Assembly: GCA_949902685.1 (NCBI GenBank)
Contig: CATLDS010000046.1
Span: 1 to 5,569, forward strand
DNA length: 5,569 bases
Direction: 5' to 3'
Source: an uncultured Christensenellaceae bacterium
Lineage (GTDB): Bacteria; Bacillota; Clostridia; Christensenellales; UBA1242
Shown here: positions 1 to 4,271 of the stretch, one piece after another
Numbering within the stretch: position 1 is the stretch's first letter
Layout: every line of letters begins with the position of its first letter
Made by a program: the position numbers and the translations under genes
The notes under the pieces: generated by a model
Seen by the model: the letters and a program-made list of their open reading frames with translations, nothing else
Database searches by the model: none
What the model was told of the DNA's origin: nothing

Positions 1-63
1 GCCCTCCATTACTGATACACAACTATTAGTTGTACCTAAATCTATTCCAATAATTTTTCCCAT
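1..63 (-). CDS. dnaK: DnaK (Hsp70 chaperone), N-terminal 21 codons only
   Basis: The gene starts with ATG at 63-61 and runs off the window at position 1. The 21 visible residues include [16 protein letters not shown], the phosphate-binding strand and turn that opens the Hsp70 ATPase domain and is nearly invariant in bacterial DnaK. DnaK is the ATP-dependent cytoplasmic chaperone that binds exposed hydrophobic segments of unfolded proteins. It works with DnaJ and with GrpE, which is encoded just upstream. A strong ribosome binding site supports this start. The 41-nt gap after grpE shows no terminator or separate promoter, so dnaK is most likely co-transcribed with hrcA and grpE under CIRCE control. 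Identification from so short a piece is still secure because of the motif and the neighbours. Whether dnaJ follows cannot be seen. Confidence 0.96.
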   Translation of the reverse strand, partial: MGKIIGIDLGTTNSCVSVMEG

Positions 64-70
64 AATTTTA

Positions 71-78
71 TCTCCTTT
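71..78 (-). promoter_or_regulatory. dnaK ribosome binding site
   Basis: On the minus strand this reads AAAGGAGA, with 8 nt between GGAG and the dnaK ATG. It is a strong Shine-Dalgarno sequence at good spacing and fixes the dnaK start. The rest of the grpE-dnaK gap (64-104) is almost pure A/T. Confidence 0.85.
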
Positions 79-104
79 AAAATTTTTAAATAATTATTAA
101 TATT

Positions 105-752
105 CTACTTTTTCACTATCACTTGCGCATAGCGGATAACTTTGCCTTTATATGTGTAACCCTTGCTAGCAACATTGACTATATCTCCGCTCTCGCCTTC
201 TGCGTTCTCGTCTAGATATATTGCCTGATGATATTCTGGATCAAATTTACCACTCGTATCTATCTCGTCTACTCCTATCTTAGATAGAGTACTTAAGATA
301 CCTTTCTCTATAAATTTGATACCCGTGAGAGTATTCTCATCCGTTATCATATCTGTAGCCATTTTAAAACTATCCAATGCTGGCAAGAAACCGTCTATTG
401 CTTCTATGAAACCATCCTTTCTAGCATCTCCTAGTGCTGTCTGCATACGTTTGCGATAATTGTCAAACTCTGCCTGCAGTCTAAGTAAATCGTTAAGATA
501 ATTTTTACTCTCTATCTCTACTTTAGTTTCAGCACAGTTGCAATCATCACTACATTTGCTCTCTTCATTACAATTACACTCATCATCACAAGTACATTCA
601 TTATTACAATCACATGAATGCTCCTCATTATAACAGGTACAATTTTCAGTACAGTGACTATCTTCATTGCATGTGCATTCTTCACATTCACAATCTTCAC
701 TACAATTACATTTGTGTTCTATATCTTCATCTTGTTTCTTTTTATGCTTCAC
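105..752 (-). CDS. grpE: GrpE, nucleotide exchange factor for DnaK, with a cysteine-rich N-terminal extension
   Basis: The protein has 215 residues. GrpE is a cytoplasmic homodimer that releases ADP from DnaK and so resets the chaperone cycle. Residues about 77-135 form the dimerising helix with the family signature LRLQAEFDNYRKR (89-101) and GFLPALDSF (121-129). Next come the short helices around GIKFIEKGI (144-152) and FDPEYHQAI (170-178). The C-terminal beta domain that contacts DnaK ends in IVNVASKGYTYKGKVIRYA (191-209). Residues 15-73 are unusual: 18 Cys, 19 Asp/Glu and 2 His, with no Cys anywhere after residue 73. This segment replaces the usual acidic disordered tail and much of the first part of the long helix. 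The start is GTG, overlapping the hrcA stop (GTGA), with a strong ribosome binding site, so the tail belongs to the protein. The stop is TAG. The GrpE core is certain. A metal-binding or redox role for the tail is inference. Confidence 0.97.
   Translation of the reverse strand: MKHKKKQDEDIEHKCNCSEDCECEECTCNEDSHCTENCTCYNEEHSCDCNNECTCDDECNCNEESKCSDDCNCAETKVEIESKNYLNDLLRLQAEFDNYRKRMQTALGDARKDGFIEAIDGFLPALDSFKMATDMITDENTLTGIKFIEKGILSTLSKIGVDEIDTSGKFDPEYHQAIYLDENAEGESGDIVNVASKGYTYKGKVIRYAQVIVKK
534..710 (-). other. Cysteine-rich, acidic repeat segment encoded in the 5' part of grpE
   Basis: This part of grpE encodes residues 15-73. Cys are at 15, 17, 21, 23, 26, 28, 34, 38, 40, 47, 49, 53, 55, 59, 61, 67, 71 and 73. 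They form eight C-x-C pairs. Five C-x3-C-x-C units start at Cys 17, 34, 49, 55 and 67, and one C-x2-C-x-C unit starts at Cys 23. The residues between are mostly Asp, Glu, Asn, Thr and Ser. Fifteen of the Cys codons are TGT and three are TGC, and the DNA is quasi-repetitive with a period near 18 bases (6 codons), suggesting growth by unit duplication. The Cys spacing recalls metallothioneins, but I see no homology to a named metallothionein family. Metal binding is inferred from composition only. Confidence 0.9.
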
Positions 753-1780
753 TTGTCGCCTCCTTTTATATTATCAATTTGACTGGTTATGAATTTGAGC
801 GCAGCAGCCACATTGGCATAATCGATACGTTTAGGCCCAACGAGTGCTAGGCTCGCTATTGGCACACCATTGATAACAATCGGTGCACTCATCATCATAC
901 CACCCTTCAATTTGCTCTCATCTCCAGCTTCACCTATGGTGAAATTTAAATCATTACCATCAGTCGTGACTACATCAATGACGCTATCCGTATCTTCGAG
1001 GAACTCAAAGACATTTTTAGCATCGTCCATGTCGCCCCTATCTAACCCAGTCAATAGTTTAGTAGGATTTTCATTATTGACGTCACATTTAGTCTTAATA
1101 ACGTCGATTAATGTATTCGCTACACCACTAATCAACTCTCTAAACTGCAATATTTGACTACCAGCATTCAAGCATACTGTATTGATATTATCTATCATAT
1201 ATTCAATAGTTTTACCCTTGAAATGCTTAGTTAGATAATCACTAGCCTCAACACATGCCGACCTATCTATATTGCTATCTAATGCCATATTGTCATCTAT
1301 TATACCTGCATCTGTCTCTACTAGTAACAACGCATCTTTTTGAATTAGCGGTATGATTTGAATATTCGCAACTGTTAATTTCTGCAATCCATGCTGTACC
1401 AAAACTGTAGGACAGTTGGTCGCTCGACTAAGTCTCTTGGCCAAAGTGGACAAGGTACTAATCAAACTGACAGATTTGGTCTCATATGATGACAATACCT
1501 GTCTAATCGAGTCATAATCAAGCCTATCACCCTCCAAGAGCGAATTGACATATTCCTTATACGCCAGTGCTGTAGGTACTCGTCCACCAGATGTATGCAG
1601 TTGCTTGAAATAACCCATACTCTCAAGTGCATTAAGTTCATTACGTATGGTCGCAGAACTGATGTCTTTGAAGTGCTGATTAAGTCCACCACTAGTGATT
1701 GGCTGTGCCGTCTTGATGAATTCATCTACCGCATACAACACTATATCACGTTTACGCTTATTTTTATCATCTACTATCAC
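749..1780 (-). CDS. hrcA: HrcA, heat-inducible transcription repressor
   Basis: The protein has 343 residues, a normal length for HrcA. HrcA binds CIRCE operators as a dimer and represses class I heat-shock genes. In B. subtilis its activity depends on GroEL. The N-terminal winged helix is clear: DEFIKTAQPI (19-28), SSATIRNEL (41-49), and the wing motif GGRVPTALAYKEYV (65-78). The middle is the GAF-like/dimerisation region. The C-terminal signature is GVPIASLALVGPKRIDY (305-321). The gene is first in the operon behind a CIRCE, so it should repress itself, and its TGA stop overlaps the grpE GTG. The start is GTG, the furthest upstream codon possible because an in-frame TAA directly precedes it. 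It fits the family, whose members begin only a few residues before the first helix, but it is poorly spaced from the nearest Shine-Dalgarno (see 1781-1803). Confidence 0.96.
   Translation of the reverse strand: MIVDDKNKRKRDIVLYAVDEFIKTAQPITSGGLNQHFKDISSATIRNELNALESMGYFKQLHTSGGRVPTALAYKEYVNSLLEGDRLDYDSIRQVLSSYETKSVSLISTLSTLAKRLSRATNCPTVLVQHGLQKLTVANIQIIPLIQKDALLLVETDAGIIDDNMALDSNIDRSACVEASDYLTKHFKGKTIEYMIDNINTVCLNAGSQILQFRELISGVANTLIDVIKTKCDVNNENPTKLLTGLDRGDMDDAKNVFEFLEDTDSVIDVVTTDGNDLNFTIGEAGDESKLKGGMMMSAPIVINGVPIASLALVGPKRIDYANVAAALKFITSQIDNIKGGDK
759..767 (-). promoter_or_regulatory. grpE ribosome binding site inside the hrcA 3' end
   Basis: The minus strand reads AAAAGGAGG, then six bases (CGACAA), then the GTG start of grpE. 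This near-perfect Shine-Dalgarno sequence decides the grpE start. It shows that the cysteine-rich tail is translated rather than lying upstream of a later start. It sits within the last codons of hrcA, so grpE translation is probably coupled to that of hrcA. Confidence 0.9.
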
Positions 1781-1803
1781 TTACGTGTCTGTCATCTCCT
1801 TTT
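1781..1803 (-). promoter_or_regulatory. hrcA translation start region with a 4-codon mini-ORF
   Basis: The minus strand carries AAAAGGAG (1803-1796) followed directly by ATG ACA GAC ACG TAA (1795-1781). The TAA abuts the GTG start of hrcA and is in the same frame. The Shine-Dalgarno is thus 15 nt from the hrcA GTG, too far for efficient initiation, and 0 nt from the ATG, too close. The region may simply give low HrcA output, or the tiny ORF may feed reinitiation at the adjacent GTG. Function is inferred. The layout itself is read directly. Confidence 0.55.
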
Positions 1804-1808
1804 ATGTA

Positions 1809-1835
1809 TTAGCACTCTTTATTATAGACTGCTAA
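1809..1835 (-). promoter_or_regulatory. CIRCE operator (HrcA binding site)
   Basis: The plus strand reads TTAGCACTC, a 9-nt spacer, then GACTGCTAA. The known consensus is TTAGCACTC-N9-GAGTGCTAA, so spacing is exact and 17 of 18 arm bases match. It begins 4 nt downstream of the -10 box at 1845-1840, placing it over or just after the expected transcription start, as in the B. subtilis dnaK operon. Its RNA form would also fold as a stem-loop in the 5' leader. The target is the hrcA-grpE-dnaK operon. No CIRCE is seen before the other genes in the window. Confidence 0.95.
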
Positions 1836-1858
1836 CTCTATTTTATGCACACTGCTAA
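1815..1858 (-). repeat. Imperfect tandem duplication in the hrcA promoter/operator
   Basis: Two adjacent units, of 23 bp (1858-1836) and 21 bp (1835-1815), both begin with TTAGCAGT on the minus strand and end in an A-rich run plus GAG. The first unit ends ATAAAATAGAG and the second TATAATAAAGAG, so each carries a -10-like hexamer at the same place. The downstream unit supplies the left arm and spacer of the CIRCE. The upstream unit repeats that left arm inside the promoter spacer. It looks like a small duplication that left an extra HrcA half-site. Confidence 0.65.
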
Positions 1859-1868
1859 CAATTGTCAA
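1840..1868 (-). promoter_or_regulatory. Sigma-A-type promoter of the hrcA-grpE-dnaK operon
   Basis: The minus strand has TTGACA (1868-1863), 17 nt, then TAAAAT (1845-1840). The -35 is perfect and the -10 has one mismatch. Upstream (about 1869-1899) lies a run of A- and T-tracts that could act as an UP element and includes another TTGACA at 1881-1876. The CIRCE starts just downstream, so bound HrcA would block RNA polymerase. A second hexamer, TATAAT (1830-1825), lies in the CIRCE itself but has no good -35 at the right distance. Confidence 0.85.
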
Positions 1869-1899
1869 CTAAAAATGTCAATATTTTTAAAAATTTTTC

Positions 1900-1926
1900 A
1901 AAAAAAGATACCTATCACTAGGTATC
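1900..1926 (-). terminator. Intrinsic terminator after the 152-residue unknown gene
   Basis: On the minus strand GATACCTA, the loop GTGA, and TAGGTATC form a perfect 8-bp stem followed by seven Ts. It lies 12 nt past the stop codon of the gene ending at 1939. It should separate upstream transcription from the CIRCE-controlled operon, whose promoter begins about 30 nt further on. Confidence 0.9.
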
Positions 1927-1938
1927 AATATTTATATT

Positions 1939-2397
1939 TTATTCATGCAAACCATTATTAAAGCCGGTATATTCTGTATTCTCCTCAATATAATCTTTAT
2001 ATTTAAGTTTGTCTAAAATATCAAGAAAATCTGTATCTAAATTAAAGTTGTTTTCAACAAATCTACTTTCTGCTCTTTCAAATTCACAATACTCTTCGTC
2101 GCTCATATTTTTAATAAAATTATCATTAGCACTATACCATGACATAAATTTCTTTTTATGCTCTGGATCCTCTTTACTTAGTCCTAATCTAGACATAATC
2201 CCATTAAATATCGGTTGAACTAAATTTTCATAATTTTTAATTTCTTCGTTAAATTTCTCTGCACTTAAATCAATCCTACCATTATACCATGCATGTCTAA
2301 AACTCCAAGCCGAATATGTAACAGCGAAATACTGTCTAAATAAACCTAAAATGTGAACTGTGCTCCAATCTATTGTTTTATTTTCATTCTCTGCCAT
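1939..2397 (-). CDS. Protein of unknown function, 152 residues
   Basis: I do not recognise this protein. It is acidic, has no signal peptide or membrane segment, and is probably cytoplasmic and largely helical. Aromatic residues are frequent: Trp at 11, 31, 37 and 87, and a motif-like stretch AWSFRHAWYNGRIDL at 30-44. The C-terminal half is rich in Asp, Glu and Asn. The start is ATG at 2397-2395, chosen because GGGAGG lies 5 nt upstream. A reading-frame extension to a TTG at 2463 has no such signal. All six Arg codons are AGA or AGG, while hrcA also uses CGT and CGA, a small hint of different codon use. The gene has its own promoter and terminator between hemW and hrcA, so it is probably an independent unit and not part of the heat-shock operon. 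Confidence 0.85.
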   Translation of the reverse strand: MAENENKTIDWSTVHILGLFRQYFAVTYSAWSFRHAWYNGRIDLSAEKFNEEIKNYENLVQPIFNGIMSRLGLSKEDPEHKKKFMSWYSANDNFIKNMSDEEYCEFERAESRFVENNFNLDTDFLDILDKLKYKDYIEENTEYTGFNNGLHE

Positions 2398-2402
2398 AAT
2401 TT

Positions 2403-2408
2403 CCTCCC
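2403..2408 (-). promoter_or_regulatory. Ribosome binding site deciding the start of the 152-residue gene
   Basis: The minus strand reads GGGAGG with 5 nt (AAATT) before ATG. This favours the ATG at 2397 over the TTG 66 nt upstream. Confidence 0.85.
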
Positions 2409-2422
2409 ACAAATCTATTTTT

Positions 2423-2450
2423 AGTTTAGCACAGATTTTATAATTGTCAA
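2423..2450 (-). promoter_or_regulatory. Probable promoter of the 152-residue gene
   Basis: The minus strand has TTGACA (2450-2445), 16 nt, then TAAACT (2428-2423), preceded by TGC, an extended -10 pattern. The -10 matches the consensus at four of six positions. It lies 14 nt past the hemW stop and would give a leader of about 20 nt before the start codon. No terminator is seen after hemW, so read-through from hemW is also possible. Confidence 0.6.
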
Positions 2451-2461
2451 TATGTAAAATC
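2434..2461. repeat. Inverted repeat around the -35 box between hemW and the 152-residue gene
   Basis: GATTTTA (2434-2440) and TAAAATC (2455-2461) are perfect 7-bp inverted arms around a 14-nt centre that contains the TTGACA box. There is no T-tract after it, so it is not a terminator. It could be a regulator site, but AT-rich DNA yields such repeats by chance. Confidence 0.4.
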
Positions 2462-2464
2462 AAT

Positions 2465-3601
2465 TTAGTCTATTAATTCTAATATAATGCTATTTAATAT
2501 ATAAAAATTAGGCTCAGTAACTACTAGATGACCATTATTTATCATGAGTATATTTGAATTAATTAAACTATCAATAGTATCTTTTTTCTTTTGCAACAAG
2601 TCTTCGTTAAACTCTCTAGTATATTCATCTAGATTAAGCCCTCTAGCAGTACGTAGAGCGAGCATAATTCGCTCTTCTTTCTTTTCCGCTCGTGATAAAA
2701 TCTCTCTATTATCTATAGGAAGTTTGCTATCTTTAAACGATGTTATATAAGCACATAAATCTTTAGTATTCCACGTCCTCTCTCCCGCAATATAAGAATG
2801 AGCGGATAGCCCTAGTCCCAAATATTCAGTATCGTCCCAATATTTAATGTTATGACGGCATTCGTGGCCTGTGAGTGCAAAATTGGATACTTCATAACGA
2901 AGATAACCACGTCTTTTCATAAGATTGTAGGCTGTATTATACATCTTAAGAGCCTTATCATCTGTGGCAGGTTTTAGTCTTCTTTCTGCTACTTTTTTAT
3001 ACAGCGGAGTACCCTCTTCTACCTGCAACGAGTAAGATGAGATATGTGTCACACCATGCTTAATGAAGTAGTTAATAGTTCGCCTGATTGAGTTAATCGA
3101 CTGATTAGGTAGACCTAGCATTATATCGCAATTAATATTTTTGATACTGCTATTGTGAATTAATTTGAAGGCTGTATCTATATCTTTCTTGCTTTGAAAT
3201 CTACCGATACCTTTTAATACCTTGCTAGACAGGCTTTGTACTCCCATGCTTATACGATTGACACCCGACCGCTCGTACTCAACAAGTCTTTCACTAGTTA
3301 GCGAATTAGGATTGACCTCTATAGTAAATTCAGTGTTAGGTGCGAATGTAAATGAGGACTTTAATTTCTCTACTAGAGCAAATATAAATCCATTATACAC
3401 TACACTAGGTGTACCGCCACCAATAAATATAGTATCGAAAGTCTTATCCTTAAATTTACCCTTCACTAAGTCTACCTCGCGACATAATGCGTCAAAATAT
3501 TCTCTTTGTTTATCCTCTCCATGCACAAAAGACGCAAAGTCGCAGTAGTGACATTTACTAGTACAGAATGGTATATGTATGTATAGACCTAAGTTCTTCA
3601 T
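2465..3601 (-). CDS. hemW: HemW, radical SAM family heme chaperone
   Basis: The protein has 378 residues, a normal length for HemW. Residues 6-22, LYIHIPFCTSKCHYCDF, hold the radical SAM cluster motif C13-x3-C17-x2-C20. The residue two past the third Cys is Phe rather than the extra Cys of HemN, which separates HemW from true coproporphyrinogen dehydrogenase. GGGTPS (61-66) is the S-adenosylmethionine-binding glycine motif, and RHNIKYW (249-255) contains the HNxxYW motif characteristic of HemW. The C-terminal domain includes EERIMLALRTARGL (309-322). HemW binds heme and has been proposed to deliver it to respiratory proteins. Older annotations call it oxygen-independent coproporphyrinogen III oxidase. 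The ATG at 3601 lies the usual few residues before the first motif, but it has no Shine-Dalgarno and follows the -10 box by 7 nt. The stop is TAA. Confidence 0.95.
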   Translation of the reverse strand: MKNLGLYIHIPFCTSKCHYCDFASFVHGEDKQREYFDALCREVDLVKGKFKDKTFDTIFIGGGTPSVVYNGFIFALVEKLKSSFTFAPNTEFTIEVNPNSLTSERLVEYERSGVNRISMGVQSLSSKVLKGIGRFQSKKDIDTAFKLIHNSSIKNINCDIMLGLPNQSINSIRRTINYFIKHGVTHISSYSLQVEEGTPLYKKVAERRLKPATDDKALKMYNTAYNLMKRRGYLRYEVSNFALTGHECRHNIKYWDDTEYLGLGLSAHSYIAGERTWNTKDLCAYITSFKDSKLPIDNREILSRAEKKEERIMLALRTARGLNLDEYTREFNEDLLQKKKDTIDSLINSNILMINNGHLVVTEPNFYILNSIILELID

Positions 3602-3608
3602 TTTGACA

Positions 3609-3637
3609 ATTATATAATAAATATAAGATTAAGTCAA
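3609..3637 (-). promoter_or_regulatory. hemW promoter, predicted to give a leaderless mRNA
   Basis: The minus strand has TTGACT (3637-3632), exactly 17 nt, then a perfect TATAAT (3614-3609). The hemW ATG begins at 3601, with only 7 nt between. Usual start-site spacing puts +1 at 3602 or 3601, on an A, so the transcript would begin at or one base before the start codon. The -35 emerges directly from the T-tract of the preceding terminator. Confidence 0.8.
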
Positions 3638-3641
3638 AAAG

Positions 3642-3668
3642 AAAAAAGACTAGGCGTATCCTAATCTT
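3642..3668 (-). terminator. Intrinsic terminator overlapping the stop codon of the 182-residue gene
   Basis: On the minus strand GATTAGG, the loop ATACG, and CCTAGTC form a 7-bp stem with one G-U wobble, extendable by two A-U pairs. It is followed by TTTTTT, C and TTTTT. The TAG stop codon (3663-3661) lies within the upstream arm. It should end transcription of the 182-residue gene before hemW. Confidence 0.8.
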
Positions 3669-4209
3669 CTAAGAATAATTTACTAAAGTAATTCAAACTT
3701 TTCTCAAATTGCTCTAATCTCTCATCTAGTATTTCTTTCTCTGTCTTGTTACAATCCGCGTACTCTCTTAAGAACTTATTGAAAGCAGTTTCGACAGTCT
3801 TACAACTCAGCGCATCCTCCATCTCCGCATTCATCTTATGCATGAAGCCACCAAATTGCGCCCAATTAATCTCAACAAGTAAATCTTGCTTAATTTTATC
3901 AAATCCGCCAGATTTAATTTTTTCTTCAAGTTCTTCTAACATTTTAAAAATTTTAACATCATTTTCTTGAACTTTAGCCTCTACCTCTGCTTGCGATGCA
4001 CCCTTTTCACTCTCTATAGTTGTACCATAAAAATTAGCGAAATGTACCTTTTTACCATCATTGGTGATGAACTTAACAACGAAAATCGGTGTAACAGCAT
4101 TAATCTCAGCCATTATCCTACCGGAATCAGCATTTATGTGTTTACGTAAGTAATCAATTTGCTCCTGACCGTATAGAAATTTGCCCCCTTTCTTCTCGTT
4201 TTTACTCAT
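3661..4209 (-). CDS. Protein of unknown function, 182 residues
   Basis: I do not recognise this protein. It has no signal peptide or membrane segment and is probably cytoplasmic. After a lysine-rich start, residues about 29-63 look like beta strands (ITPIFVV-type hydrophobic run at 36-48, then KKVHFANFYGTTIES at 53-67). Residues about 72-110 and 153-180 look like charged amphipathic helices that could form coiled coils. The two Cys (136 and 153) suggest no metal site. The start is ATG at 4209-4207 with AAGGAG 6 nt upstream, and the stop is TAG. It lies between lepA and hemW, which are often neighbours in Bacillota, and has its own promoter and terminator, so it appears to be a separate transcription unit inserted there. 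No function can be assigned. Confidence 0.9.
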   Translation of the reverse strand: MSKNEKKGGKFLYGQEQIDYLRKHINADSGRIMAEINAVTPIFVVKFITNDGKKVHFANFYGTTIESEKGASQAEVEAKVQENDVKIFKMLEELEEKIKSGGFDKIKQDLLVEINWAQFGGFMHKMNAEMEDALSCKTVETAFNKFLREYADCNKTEKEILDERLEQFEKSLNYFSKLFLED

Positions 4210-4215
4210 AATGAA

Positions 4216-4221
4216 CTCCTT
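4216..4221 (-). promoter_or_regulatory. Ribosome binding site of the 182-residue gene
   Basis: The minus strand reads AAGGAG, then six bases (TTCATT), then ATG. Spacing is good and supports the start at 4209. Confidence 0.85.
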
Positions 4222-4239
4222 CTATCCCCTTATGCTTGT

Positions 4240-4268
4240 AAGATAACACAAATATTTATCATTGTCAA
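4240..4268 (-). promoter_or_regulatory. Probable promoter of the 182-residue gene
   Basis: The minus strand has TTGACA (4268-4263), 17 nt, then TATCTT (4245-4240), preceded by TGT, an extended -10 pattern. The -10 matches at four of six positions. It starts 3 nt past the lepA stop. No terminator is visible between lepA and this promoter, so lepA transcripts may also continue into the gene. Confidence 0.7.
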
Positions 4269-4271
4269 GAT

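Noticed and set aside
76..104. AT-rich inverted repeats between grpE and dnaK as a terminator or promoter
   Set aside because: The arms contain only A and T, there is no GC-containing stem with a T-tract, and no -35/-10 pair is convincing.
518..700. A small minus-strand ORF overlapping the Cys-rich part of grpE
   Set aside because: It is the grpE repeat read in another frame, giving a Val/Ile/Met/Lys-rich pseudo-repeat, and has no ribosome binding site or family features.
534..710. A CRISPR or non-coding tandem array in the repeated grpE region
   Set aside because: The repeats are short, degenerate and kept in frame as codons for Cys and acidic residues, with no spacers.
614..850. Plus-strand ORFs opposite grpE, hrcA, hemW and lepA (for example 614-850, 870-1157, 3222-3548)
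   Set aside because: They lie antisense to firmly identified genes, have no ribosome binding sites, and show Ser/Leu-rich translations typical of shadow frames.
1825..1830. TATAAT within the CIRCE spacer as the main -10 box
   Set aside because: No acceptable -35 lies about 17 nt upstream, whereas TTGACA-N17-TAAAAT just upstream is a strong match and places CIRCE at the transcription start.
2434..2461. The inverted repeat after hemW as its terminator
   Set aside because: The arms are AT-rich, the loop is 14 nt and no T-tract follows on the minus strand.
2398..2463. A longer form of the 152-residue protein starting at TTG 2463
   Set aside because: The extra 22 codons have no ribosome binding site at their start and overlap the likely promoter, while the ATG at 2397 has GGGAGG at 5-nt spacing.
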